A DNA stretch of 64,000 nt from Seriola aureovittata (lineage: Eukaryota; Chordata; Actinopteri; Carangiformes; Carangidae): the NCBI RefSeq assembly GCF_021018895.1, contig NC_079383.1:19114353-19178352 (forward strand), given 5' to 3'. This document shows, in pieces, positions 11,940 through 23,338 of this stretch. The notes beneath the pieces were generated by a model. That model did not search any database. It was not told the origin of the DNA and saw only the letters and a program-made list of their open reading frames with translations. The position numbers were made by a program, and so were the translations under genes. Within the stretch, counting starts at the first letter, position 1, and every line of letters begins with the position of its first letter.

Positions 11940-12060
11940 TAAATGTCATGTTTCCCTGAATGAGTCACAGCGGTGACTCTTTCTCCCCGTGATGGCTACT
12001 GATAACAGCATGCAAAATCTCAGCTCCAGAGCACATTTGCATTCTAATAAGCCACCAATT
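11940..12060. promoter_or_regulatory. Candidate regulatory block with paired AP-1-like half sites
   Basis: A perfect inverted repeat, GAGTCAC (11962-11968) and GTGACTC (11973-11979), is separated by AGCG and sits within TGAGTCACAGCGGTGACTC. TGAGTCA is the AP-1 consensus, and the paired arrangement resembles an extended Maf-type site. Downstream are ATGCAAAAT and CATTTGCATTC octamer-like motifs near 12010 and 12035. The motifs are seen directly; enhancer activity is inferred. Confidence 0.35.
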
Positions 12061-13038
12061 GGCTATTCTGCTTTCTTTTTTTTTTCACCCTTTTTTCTTC
12101 AAACTTTTTCAGACAGAAAACAAATTGCATCTCAGTCGAGACAGAGAGGTGATAATCTGAGCATTCAGAACAAGTCGGTCGCTCTGAGGAGCTGACATTT
12201 TATTTCATACTTCACTGGTGGCTTACAGCTGTATAGAAACCTCTGTACTCCACGTGGCTCAACATGCACTGCATTCCACAAGACCAGGAATGAACTGTGT
12301 TGTATTGCTTAACAGTGATCTGTGAGAAACTTGCAGAAAAAGAAAAAAAAAAAAAAAGAGAGAGCATAAAGATGTCATTACTATGCATGGTTAAGTCGCT
12401 GCATGATTTAGCATATTGCAGTAGACAGGTTCACTGTGCTCAATAAAGTGATGTGTCCTCAGCAGGAAGTCCTACAGGTGGAAATAACTGCTGGGAACCA
12501 TCACGTGTAACGGGTTGAGGAAACTAAAAGGTTGTGAACAGAGTGCTGTTGATGTCTTAAGATTTAGTAGCGTCGGGTTAGGGAGAACATCGGGAAGTAG
12601 CGCAAAGTAAACACCCCAATATTTTACCTTAATTATGAATCATACACAAGCATGGTTATGCTAATATTAAAAGTCCTCTAAATAGCTAAAGAAAGGTCAA
12701 AAACTAAGTAACTAAAAAACAAGATTTTTTTCCTCCTCCAATTAATGTGACACATGCAAGATTGTGTTTTACATTCTTTTATATATTTTTACTCTGTGCC
12801 TGTTGAAGGTCAGAAAACTCACAGAGAACTATATATAGGCTACAGCAGTGAACCGTGGTGTTTATGTGAAACATAACCAGGCTAACCAGGGTGAAACTAC
12901 CTGTACCAAGTTAAAAGACCTTTTGGCAGGTTGGTCCTTGCAAAATGTACAAAACAGTATCTTTCAACCTTACAGACATGCATTTTAGTCAATATTACAG
13001 GATAATATGAGTATATAAATTTATTAAAAAAAAAAAAA
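12061..13038. other. Unique AT-rich non-coding DNA
   Basis: No gene is seen. A tracts occur at 12342-12357 and 13026-13039, the second directly beside family A copy 3. There are no open frames of note. Confidence 0.6.
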
Positions 13039-13426
13039 AGTTTTAGTAACGCTACTAGCCAATATTAACACTGACAGCTGTTTACTTATCAGTCTTTCCA
13101 ACAGCTTCAGTCATTGCGTTCACAAAACAAGATTATAATACGCCCTCCGAGCAGCGCTACTTCCTTAGGGCAGACACGACACTACAGTGACTCAGTATCG
13201 GAAAGTGACGAAACATCTGGCCTGGCCAGGTTGAGCAAGTAACTTCAGTAGAAGAAAAGAAGTTTTAGAAATAGAAGCAAAACATGAGGGTTGCTTTTCA
13301 CCGCTGGGGACAGCTCTTGGGGAGTAAAGAAATAAACTCATGTTTCTTCTAGACTGGTAAGTAAACAGTTGTGACTGCTAACATTGGCTATGTAGCAATA
13401 GCAAAACTTACAAAGAGCTCCTTTAA
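13039..13426 (+). mobile_element. Family A inverted-repeat element, copy 3
   Basis: The left end is decayed (GTTTTAGTAACGCTACTAGC against the usual GTTTTGCTATTGCTACATAG). The right end is well kept (GGCTATGTAGCAATAGCAAA, then GAGCTCCTTTAAG). The interior contains CCGAGCAGCGCTACTTCCTT, ACTCAGTATCGGAAAGTGAC and TTGCTTTTCACCGCTGGGGA. The segment just inside the left end (ACAGCTGTTTACTTATCAGT) is the complement of the one inside the right end, so this is a long-inverted-end copy. An A tract borders it at the left. Confidence 0.87.
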
Positions 13427-15349
13427 GTTCCGACACACCCATTGCTCAGAGCACCCAAGCGGGTGTTCTTACTAATTGGTAAATTAGATTAGACCTCTTA
13501 AGATTGTGCAGCTGTGTGACCTCATGATAGAAGGAAAACTGTGGGACCTTTTCACACTGCTAAACTTTATTTTACGTTTCATTCTGTCTACCACACATCC
13601 AAAATAGAAACAGCCAGTTTTAAAAACAAGTTGAGGGCAGTGGGGAAGTTGGGTTAGTTTCAGAAATGATTCTTGCACACCTGTATACAGAGAGGTGCAT
13701 GGAAGAATAAGGGCAAGTAACAAATCAGCTCATGCACACTAGCAACACTGGCTAATTTATTAAATAAATACCTGACAAATAAACTCCTGAAATGCCTGAC
13801 AGAAAATTCTTGGAGCGAAACATAGCCATTTCATAAATTTCCCATAGTTGTCAATGATGTAAGGGAGCTTAAGCTGTGTTTCTTCAGGCTATGTAATTAT
13901 GAAATTGTCCTCAGCAGAAAAATTATTTGTTGCTTGAACAAATACTGGCTTAAAATGACCCACGTTGACATTCACTATAAGAGACATCTTATCACTGTTG
14001 GTTTCTTTTAACCAAGAAGACGCTAGTCTTTTTAGTCACCTAAGAGTAACTTCACGCCAACTATAATCTCTTTGCCTCACCCACCATCTCCCATTACTCC
14101 AACCAAGCAGTTAAAATGAACTCAAGTACTGCAAGATGGTGTGTTTTTGTCCCACTGATGGGGGTGCTCAGATAATTAAAAACACTCACGGGGAATTAGA
14201 AACATGTTTTGTCATTCAGGCATAAGAACTTGTTATTATTAATATACTAAATGTAACATTTTCCAGTAATTGTCAACTAATTGCAGGAGTGATTGAGTGC
14301 ACCCTCTAACAGTTTCACAACACCCCCTGGGTTTGGACCAGAGCTTTCTAGATCCACACACAGTGATGCTCTAATGCATTTTGGAAATGTATTTTGGAAA
14401 TGTAACAAAACCTGTGTAAGCTAGTTCAGACAGACAATCTGAGGGGTGCTACATCACCTCCTAAAGATGTCTTCACAGCGCCTTTCTAACAAGCCAGTTT
14501 ATACTTACCTGTTCTCTCCGCTGCAGCTGTTTTACTGCTGCTCAATTGTTGCCATGTATGCATTTTCCTCTGCTCTGCCAGCGCCTCCACCACCCCAGCA
14601 CCCATCTGCAGACACTGTTTTCCCAAGGCCTCCCGAGTAATTTGCATGGTTCGCTCCCTGTGCTCTCGTTTGCTGCCCAGCGCGCTTTCAGAGGAGTGAT
14701 GAGTTGCAGAGTGTTGATGCCAAAATTAACCTCAATCAGTCAGTCAGCTATCAAAGTCTGCGTTCTAATAAAAAGGTGATGATTACATGCTTCTTTTTGT
14801 TGTCATTTAATGTGTCTTTTGCACAACACTGTACAGTATACGCTGAGGCTAACAACACGTTCTCCTGAGTTTTGTCTCTTAACACTGATTAACGGCCAAA
14901 AGGCTCCAGCTGCTGACAGGAAACATGGGACTTCTCACACTGTTGGATTAAAACTTAGCTCTTATTTTGAAGTGACTGGTCAATGTTAGCAATGATCACA
15001 TGCAAGCAAGAGGTTTTTTTCCCCCAACAATCTATTTTTCTGTTAATGTAGTTAATGCAGTGCCATTTTGCATAGGAAATGGCAGAGTAATTACTGCAAA
15101 AAATGATTATTGATAATTCATTTTTCAGGCTTGTTATTTGCAGGATGGGGGGGGAGTGTTTAAATCTACTGATGGACTGCTGGTCACATCTGTCTGTGAC
15201 AAAGTGTATAGGTAAACTGGTGGTCTCATATATAATTATGCAGCAGTTGACTGTGGGATCTCGCAAAAAAAAAAATATTACTTTCCATATACATCATATT
15301 AGGTGAACAATGGTTTGTAATTGCAACAGCAAATTATTGTGTGATCACT
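13427..15349. other. Unique non-coding DNA
   Basis: No gene is seen. Open frames are short and lack domains. There is an A tract at 15265-15275. The stretch 14480-14720 is slightly GC-richer. The region 15040-15140 is AT-rich with TGATTATTGATAATTC-type motifs. Confidence 0.55.
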
Positions 15350-15505
15350 CGAGCTGTCTCCTGAGCTGCTGTGAGGCAATTAATTATAAATTCATGTTTG
15401 TTATAGTGATTCCATACAAAAATACGACGCGCGTGTTCATAAATATTTAATCAAGCAACCAGGAAATTGTGGTGACAGTAATTACTGATGGACAGCAAAG
15501 TACTG
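15350..15505. promoter_or_regulatory. Candidate conserved non-coding element (AT cores)
   Basis: Repeat-free DNA contains GCAATTAATTATAAATTCAT near 15377 and TAAATATTTAATCAAGCAAC near 15441, plus TAATTACTGATGG near 15479. Density of homeodomain-type cores is the only evidence. No coding frame is present. Confidence 0.27.
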
Positions 15506-15936
15506 TATCAGTGTCTATGAGCCAGCCACTAAAACCCTTTCTGTGCACCATCTGGTAACAGTACAGAGACTTTGTGAGGGAATTAAGAAAAAATTTAAAT
15601 AAAAAAAATAAAAAAAAGGTAATAAGTGAATAGAAAAAGTAGGTGAAAAGAAAAAAATGGTTTTACTGATGTAGGCGTATGCATAATTTACTTTTAGTGT
15701 TACATTTTGAAATACTTTACACATTTCTCATTAATTATTTACCTTAAGTTCTGTATATCCTATATATTTATGCACACAATGTCAGTTGAAGTATGTTCGG
15801 CAAAAAATAATATGCAAAATGAAATAGGCAGAATGTTGTGAATTTATTATCACAACTACAAGAGAGCTAAAATGAAATAAAATAAATTATGCTCATATGC
15901 AACTAGTTCACATTAAAAAAAACCTTTAATGTTGTT

Positions 15937-15937
<1 letters not shown>

Positions 15938-16004
<67 letters not shown>
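15938..16004. repeat. (TAG)22 trinucleotide microsatellite
   Basis: An uninterrupted TAG/AGT/GTA run of about 66 bases is preceded by GTTGTTG and followed, 16 bases later, by an A tract at 16022-16035. Its purity suggests it is young and highly polymorphic. The forward strand reads as stops in one frame, so it cannot be coding in that frame. Confidence 0.97.
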
Positions 16005-16005
<1 letters not shown>

Positions 16006-17244
16006 CCATCGAGATACATTTAAAAAAAAAAAAAAGGAAAAGAAAAAAGGACCAAAATCTGCAGAACCATAGATCTTTTTTATCCCACACATTCTTCATT
16101 CTTCTTCCTTGTCAGAACTTGGCAGCGACATTACCCACAATGCAACTTGACAGCCTTCAGTTCGGTCAAAGGTTCAGGTGTGTTATGCTAGTAGCTGCTA
16201 GCCTCAAGTAGAGAGGACTTTATACTCCCCCCACCACCACCTCCACCTATTAAGTAGTGGTGTTCCCAAAGGCTTGTAACCAGACTTTGTGTAAAATCAG
16301 TGGGGTTTTCCTTCAACCAGTTCATGGAGCACAGCCCGGCCTCCAGTTGTCAAAGTTCTGTCTTCTGGACCCTCGACAACACCAAGAGCTGCAACAGCAA
16401 AAAAAAACAAAACAAGGATGGCATAAAAGGATCAGCTCCTGTAAACCTGCAGAGGATAAGAACTCATTTTTCATATGAAGCCTAGACTCAAATATCCACC
16501 TGCCAATATTTTGTTGTATTGCCGGTAGAAAGGAGGGGTGGGGGTGGGAGGGGTGCCCTGCTGTCCTCAAGACTCTGAATCCTACTAAGCACATTGTACT
16601 GCAGCTGACACTGCAAGAACACATTTTCACAGTTTACAGCGGGGTTCATTACCTATCACAATGTGAACGCCACGCAGTGCATCATGGTACACTTGGCAGA
16701 TCCACGTGGCAGATATGGAGTTTCTCTAAAAAATAAAAATCATCTCAAACATGCAGAAACTGTGTAATATACAATACAGCCTCACAACACTTCGTGAAAC
16801 TCTGAAATACAGCTTACGCGCTGTGGAAGGGATTATTTTTAGTGTCTTCCTCTGCTACAAACTGGATTATGTGAAATTGGATGCGCCATTTTCACCTGTT
16901 TTTTTTTTTACAGTTAGAAGTAATGCTAATCTAAATAATGTGACAAACACCTTAAAAATTGTGCAGACAATTACACAGTTACAATAATTTTCACTAATAA
17001 ATAGTGGTAGAATCATGCAGAAAAGTGTGTCATCATCACTCCAGGTGTTAAACAGCCACATTTAACATCTCTGAACAAAAACATTGTGTGTACAAGACCC
17101 AAAAATCTTACCAAGACTTGTCTAAAAATAAACCTGAATTCACAAAATGAGGTCATACAACCCTGAACTGTTCCCTCCCTGTTAAAACTCTGCAGATTTA
17201 GTGCTTCTTGCCCACATAAAGGTTGCTGGGTGTACAGTGTATAA
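16005..17244. other. Unique non-coding DNA
   Basis: No gene is seen. It has a pyrimidine-rich stretch at 16228-16250, a G-rich stretch at 16536-16556 and a T tract at 16900-16910. The minus-strand open frame 16322-16630 (102 codons) is cysteine-rich by chance composition and has no signature. Confidence 0.55.
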
Positions 17245-17549
17245 ACAAATATTCTCACCAGTGTATGGCCATAGGTGAAAACTAACACAATATATGTACA
17301 CCAAAAGTATAAGGACACACAAAAATGTTATTCTTAAGCCAGGGGCAGTAATTGCAGCTATTATAGAACAGTCTGAAAAGTCTCTCTACATAATGTTGAA
17401 CCTGGCTGAAGGCATTTGCTCCCATTCAGCCACAAGTACATTAATTGAGGTCGGTCACTGATTTTTGGTGATAAGTCCTAAGGCAAGACTGTCCTCCCAA
17501 CAAAAGTGAGAGCATTAGTCGTTGCAGAAAATGTCCCAAAAAAGCATGT

Positions 17550-17800
17550 TCACAGTCAAGTGAGAAAGCCCTCTAGTGGCCGTAGAAATTATGACTCTTT
17601 CTTCTGGAGCAAAAGGAGGAAATAAGTGGGAGTTTATTATATTGAGCCACAAAGGGAAAGGATGGGAGGAAGTCAGAGTGGATTCCAACTGACAGTCAAC
17701 GATGGTTTACTTCAAACATGACCACATGGGTTATTCCCTAACCTTAACCAAGGCATCAAAAGGCCCACTGCCTTTAAAAGAAGTAATTTTAATCCAAGAC
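17550..17800. mobile_element. Probable second interspersed repeat nested in the Tc1-like element
   Basis: The block contains AAAGCCCTCTAGTGGCCGTA, GACTCTTTCTTCTGGAGCAA and TTATTCCCTAACCTTAACCA. I associate these with a widely dispersed fish repeat. It interrupts the two recognisable halves of the Tc1-like element, so it inserted later. No ends or target duplication could be fixed. The assignment is tentative. Confidence 0.4.
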
Positions 17801-17913
17801 ATGATCTTTCCATATCAAAGTCATTTTAGTTGTTAAACCTAATCAAAGCTTCACCAATGCAGTGTAAGATCAAAAAAAAAGAGAAAAAGGGGGGTTTCAC
17901 TTTTGAAATGAAC

Positions 17914-17955
17914 TGTTTGTTGATCTGGCAACCCCATTGACCAGATCAACAAACA
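17914..17955. repeat. Perfect 15-bp inverted repeat with 12-nt loop
   Basis: TGTTTGTTGATCTGG (17914-17928) and its exact complement CCAGATCAACAAACA (17941-17955) flank the loop CAACCCCATTGA. It lies in the DNA that interrupts the Tc1-like element and may be a remnant of an inserted element's end. No U tract follows that would suggest a Pol III terminator. Confidence 0.9.
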
Positions 17956-18260
17956 TTTATATTCTGTTCTATATTTTATCTTTTTTTTTATTTTTTTATT
18001 TTCATAAAAAAAAAAGGACTTGTTGGGTTTGACTCAGTCTGCATTTCAGTCCATTGGATGGGATTAAGTTCTTTCACATCAAAAGAACTTGAGTCACTCA
18101 GACGTCAGACAGCCGTCACCAAACTGTTGCCACAAAGCTGGAAACATCCAGTTGATATTACCATTGTGTGCTTAAGATTTCCCAAAACTGGAATGAAGGG
18201 CCATAGCTCCAACCATTAAGAACAGTGCAATACCAAAAGGAAACATGGGTGTCTCCATGT

Positions 18261-21200
18261 TTTTGACTGTAGTGTTAAATTACAGATTTTCTTGATACAG
18301 TATATACGGGTAGTTGCAACCCTGTCTCCTAGAACTCCCATTTATATACAACTAATTTGCAAAAGCAAATACATTTTTGTAGAAAACCCCAACTGTGACC
18401 GGATTAGGTTTCCTATTAACGTAATGAGGATATGTTAATTTACTTATTTGGCAAGCACACATTTCCTCTTATTCTACTATATTTTGAGCCCGAGGTCATT
18501 TTAATCCCATCCTATTCAATCCACCGAACAGTGGAGAAACGTGTCTCTTGATTACTAAAATCCCACAGAAAATGACTTCACCATCCAAATGAATAACTGA
18601 ACTCGCCGACCTCCTCACTGCCATCCAGACATATTTATACAGTCCAATATTTAAAGTCTGCTCTGTTCTGGTAAGTGTCCCTTTGCTGCAACTGTCAGAC
18701 TTGAGTAAAAGCAACTCTCAGAGTGTTAAGTTTGGCAAGACAAATAGCCTATTTTCTGCCTTTTCATCCTGCCTTTTAATTCTTTGCCTTAACTCTAGCA
18801 ATGCATCATATATAATGATCACAGGGTCACTGCTGTAACTTGTTACACCAGCCAGGTATCTGCTCATTCAGTTGTAGGACTGGCTGTCAGTTCCAGTGGA
18901 TAAGAGCGCGCGCTAAATGTGTTTAAAATGTAAAAAGATAATGTACCGGCTGTATGGATAATCTGATAACATTCTGGTCTGTGCACAGAATGATATTTTC
19001 ATCTAACAAAGCTTCTCTCTCTCCATCTCGTTGCTTTCGTCTTGCGAGGTTCTGTGAAGCATGCACAAAACAGAGGATAAATAAATATTAAAAAAAAACA
19101 GAAAAATCAATGAGCCACATCTAGACAGACACAAGCTATTTTCCACCCAGATTGTTATTCTCTGTTGGTATTTACAAAACTTCCAAAGACCACAGTGGGT
19201 CTAGACTATGAGCCCAATTATGGTTAGCCTGTTAAACCCTTTGCCATTGATTTCTTTTCAGGCTCCATGTGCCAGTCCTGATGTGGGTGTGCTGAGCTGG
19301 AATCAGTTCCCCCGAAAGACTCTGAAATGGAAAGCCTTGTTTCAGCCTCTCTGCACCAAATTAGATTGCGTCCTTGTGTCAAGGGGAGTTGTTTGTTTTT
19401 GTCGAGTTTCTCTTTGGCGAAAGGTCAAATGAGCAGGCCTAGGAGTGTCCCGAGCAGCCTTTTGTCACACATTATTTATTGGTATTCCACAACAGATGAG
19501 CACAACTAAAGCCTGCGCTATATAGGTTATGTAAGGATACAAGGCTGTTTCCCTCTCTGCTAAATGGCATTTTGGGATGGGTCAAAGCAAGAGAGAGCCC
19601 ACTAGAGCGGAAGACTCTAAAGTGTAAGAAAATGAATTTATGAGGAAATACACACAGAGATGAAGTTTCTGTGATCTTAAGTACACAACTAAAACAAAAA
19701 TACAATATTGGCAAAAGACAGTTTGGCACGACACATGCTGACTGGATGCCCCCCCCCCCCTTCTGTACCTGCAAGGGTGGTGGAATAAATCAGTGTCAAA
19801 CACAGAGCTAATGTGAAACACGTGATGGTCAGTGACAGCATGAGTGATGACTGCATTATTGAGCTATAAACTGCAGTCCCAGTTTGACAATAGTAATGGT
19901 ATGCTTCCTGGACAGATTTTTGTCAGGCGTGAAAGGAAGCTATATGTCAAACTGCACTCCATCTACAGGACGTGGTGCTGAAAAGACAAAAAACAACAGA
20001 CTGCAATTTTTTGTCGTTTCACAGTTTGAGATCTACCAATAATGAATGTAAATCAAGTAACAGACATTTTAAACTCAAGTGTGAAAAATACATTTTATTC
20101 AAATAAATTAGAATGATTATCTGCCTATAGCAATTTGCAGCTAATCATGTTGATGTACTGTTAGTGTCGTGATAATGCCATTAATGTAACTTTTGCAGAT
20201 CCATTTTTTAATTATTTGGTTCAGTTAGAACAGATGGTTAGTAATTGAAATGAGTAAAAACTGAATTATGAACTGACTTATTAAAAACTACTGTAAATAC
20301 ACCGTCTCCCACTCCGATTGGCTATACCTAAAATTAATGGAGATCTTTGGAGGAAGTTTGTTATTGAAAACTTTTTGTATTCAAATAAAAAAAAAATTAT
20401 TACATTAACAGAATTAATTCACCCTGAGCTGCACACTCAAACCGCCCCAATTCATGAAAATTATATTTAATTAATTTTTGACGGTAAATAAATTTGGAGA
20501 GAAACAAAGCCGTCTGGATTACATTTCATTTTAAATCAACATAATGAGGGAAAGTTAATCAAACGTTCCACAAACTTGCAAGACGTTTCTGCTGAAAGTA
20601 ACATTCACTGGAAATGTTCATTTGTTCTCCAACATCATAGCAACAAAAATCATGATAAATAGATTTATGCTTTTAAGTTTCAGCAACTGCAAGCACTTCA
20701 TTAAGGTTGACACATGATGGGATGGCTTGGCTTTTTCCATTGAAGCTAAAATATTTAATAATTTAATTTTAATTTAATATTTAAGTAAATGTAACTTCAA
20801 ACAGGAAACTGGATCTTAGTATCTGGTGTCTAAGGCCTATGCTTTGTATGGTGTCCCATCCAGCTACTGCTTCTATGCATCACAACATAGCCTTCTGTAG
20901 ACAGGGAGAAGTTGCCAACAACCGTTATGTTCTCCGTTTGCATATAAACAGACGGGATTGACTTGTACAAGGGAAACATATCTGAGACATTATCAGAGAA
21001 TAACATTATCTGCATTCGTTTTTTAGTTTATGCAAAGGAGGTTTTTAAAATCATCCCTGTGTTCAACTGAAACATGAAATTTAACAGATAATGATTTTCC
21101 AACAACTTGTTTGTGTGATCTCTAAACATAATGATCTTGAAGATATTCTGTTCACATGGCTCCACAGCCGGTAATAGGCAGAAGCTAATGTTTAACGGGT

Positions 21201-22559
21201 TTAGAGCTGTGTCAAGTCTTACAAAATATCAATCTCTTTACTGCTGGGGTTTCTACTGAAGAGTCTATTTTAATATTCTTGCAGGTATTGAACTGAAAGG
21301 GAGCCACCTGTGTCACCCGCCAGGATCTTGAATCTCTTTTAAAAAAATCACTATGTCTCTTGGCAAACATTGGAAAGAGGAAGAAGGCGACATTAAGTGA
21401 CAATGTGTTTTTATGCTTAAGCTGAAAAAATTGAAACAATTTGAGCCATTTTATTCTAAATCAATGTTTCCATTAGGTATTTTTATCCTAATATGAATAA
21501 TTTGTGAGGGCTGATTGTGAGTGAGTGAGTGAATAAAATAAAAATGAATAAAATGTTCAAGTGCAGCTGCTCATTTGCAGTATCTATGCAAGTGTCAAAG
21601 GTCTGAGCAAACAAGAAAAATGAGTGAGAAAATAGTGGTTTTATGTTACCCTATGTACCAGTCTGCCTCTTACACTGAATTAAAAAGGCTGAGTGGTGGT
21701 CTTTCATCCTGGAGAAGCAGGTCGAGAGTTGCCCACGAGACAACTGCCTCGGTTTCTTAGCCTTTGAACCGTAGCCACAGCGAACGTCCTGTGGTATCTT
21801 CAGAGCGGCCAGGGGACTCGATAACGGAGGCAGCTAGGGATCACGAGGGTGTAGAGAGATTGAGAAATAAACCATATTGGGTTGCATGTTAGGAGGGCGA
21901 TAAATGACATAAATCCTGCGTGCCAGTCAACATGCGATAACAGGTTATGGTGGGAAATAAAAAAAAAAGAAAAACCAAGCGCGAGAGGCCCCAAGAATAA
22001 AGATAATTATTCTTGATAAGGTGGAAATGGGAAAAGGGTAAGTTGATAAGCACAGGCAGGGTGACTGAACACTGTTGACACTGCATAGCCAAAGACTATC
22101 CTGCCTGCTTGTAGAGAAAAGGTTGAACCGCTGAGGGGATCCAGCTCTTTATAACCAACCGTAAGTATGCAGTATTGGTATTGTGTGGCTCTTAGATAAT
22201 CTTGCATAACTTAATTGAAAGAATCACTCATTTTTCCATTCATATTTTATGAGTGATCATTTGGCAGAGTGGCTCACATTGACTATTAAAAAGAGAAGAT
22301 TAAATTTGCGGCATTAAAAAAACAACCAGACAACAAAATGTCAAGCTCAAAGTGGCCTGACACTGTACAAATAATGCTGCTATGACCCTGAAATTATTAT
22401 TAATATCTAAAAGAGTAATGGTTTGAAAAAAAGAGAACAGCTGATAGAGCAGGAAAAAAGTACAAGCTAAGCATGGAGACTAAGGAGAGGCAGATATTTG
22501 AAGGGAGTGTTTCTTAAAGAGGACTGAGAGTTTGAATGGAGATGGAAGCTGTTAAAATG
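18261..22559. other. Unique AT-rich non-coding DNA
   Basis: No gene is seen in this 4.3 kb. The region has a C tract at 19749-19760 and a short GTGA run at 21517-21532. AT-rich unique stretches at 20080-20480 and 20740-20800 contain TTAATTAA-type motifs. Open frames are at most 100 codons and lack domains. The block 21690-21990 is GC-richer but its open frames conflict with each other. Confidence 0.55.
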
Positions 22560-22936
22560 GAGGGTGTAGTTCAACATTTTGGGAAATGCGATTAGCTTAG
22601 CGTAGCAATTCGCACCCAGCCACTGTAACAAATAGTGATAGCATAAAACAGTAACACCTCGTAAAACTAAAGCTAATCTTTTCTACATTTCTGTTCCTGC
22701 ACATTATATACCAACAGGAAATGTGCCAATTAGTTAGCTTAACCTGGACTAGTACAGTAGCTGTATTTTTAAACTGTAGAGGAAGCTCGGATAGATGGTT
22801 CTCCCTGCTTTTAGTGTTAGCTAAGCTAATCACCTCCTGGTTCTAGCTCGATGCGCAACAGATATACTGTAAGAGTGGTATCAATATACACATCTAACTC
22901 CCAGCAAGAAAGCCAATCAGCACGTTTTACCAAACT
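22560..22936 (+). mobile_element. Family B interspersed repeat, near full length
   Basis: The left end reads TTCAACATTTTGGGAAATGC, followed by GATTAGCTTAGCG. The right end reads CATCTAACTCCCAGCAAGAA, then a TTTTACCAAAC segment that is a decayed complement of the left end. Internal landmarks are GTTAGCTAAGCTAATCACCT and AAGAGTGGTATCAATATACA. There is no coding capacity. It abuts family A copy 4 with no spacer beyond the TTTAAA border. Family recognition is from memory and from the partial copy at 8071-8200. Confidence 0.7.
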
Positions 22937-23068
22937 TTAAAGGAGCTATTTGTAAATTTTGCTATTGCTACATAGCCAACTTCAGCATTAACAGCTCTTT
23001 ATTTACCAGTCTAGAACATTTCGAGTTCAGCATCAAACTTCATTCCTTTACTCGCCAAGAGCTGTCTC

Positions 23069-23110
<42 letters not shown>

Positions 23111-23338
23111 CAGGTCTTTTCTACTGAAGTTACCACGCTAACCAGCTAGCCCCCGGTCTGTTTCCTAGCCTCCAATCTAACCTGACTATATAGTGCTGCT
23201 GCAAGGAAGTATTATAACCTCTTGTCTTGTAAACCCAATGATGGCTGAAGCTCATGCCAAGTGACAATCACCACCACCTGCTCCCAGCAAGAAACCACGG
23301 CTGGCAGCAGAGAAATCCTACAAATAGCCCTTTTAAAT
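22937..23338 (-). mobile_element. Family A inverted-repeat element, copy 4 (asymmetric ends)
   Basis: The left end reads TTAAAGGAGCTATTTGTAAA, then TTTTGCTATTGCTACATAGC. The right end differs: GCAGCAGAGAAATCCTACAA, then ATAGCCCTTTTAAA, sharing only about 20 terminal bases with the left. Interior landmarks are reversed relative to copies 1-3: TACCACGCTAACCAGCTAGC, AGGAAGTATTATAACCTCTT and AATGATGGCTGAAGCTCATG. An AACT microsatellite replaces the usual segment near 23069-23109. This is one of two copies with what may be the original pair of ends. Confidence 0.88.
23069..23109. repeat. (AACT)10 tetranucleotide microsatellite inside family A copy 4
   Basis: About ten AACT units run without interruption. 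In copy 7 the same position, just after AGTTGTCTC, carries CAGCGGTGGAAAGCAAC instead. The array therefore expanded after insertion, replacing or displacing element sequence. Confidence 0.93.

Larger units (their letters stand above)
17245..18260 (-). mobile_element. Decayed Tc1/mariner-like element split by a nested insertion
   Basis: The left end has a terminal-repeat-like segment (TACACCAAAAGTATAAGGAC). Next come ATTGCAGCTATTATAGAACA and CCCATTCAGCCACAAGTACA, which I recognise as the 3' part of a fish Tc1-like element read on the minus strand. A second recognisable block (AAACTGTTGCCACAAAGCTG and GCTTAAGATTTCCCAAAACT) starts near 18118. It lies roughly 570 bases away, farther than expected, because unrelated DNA has landed between the two blocks. 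No usable transposase frame remains. Family recognition is from memory, so the exact ends are uncertain. Confidence 0.65.
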
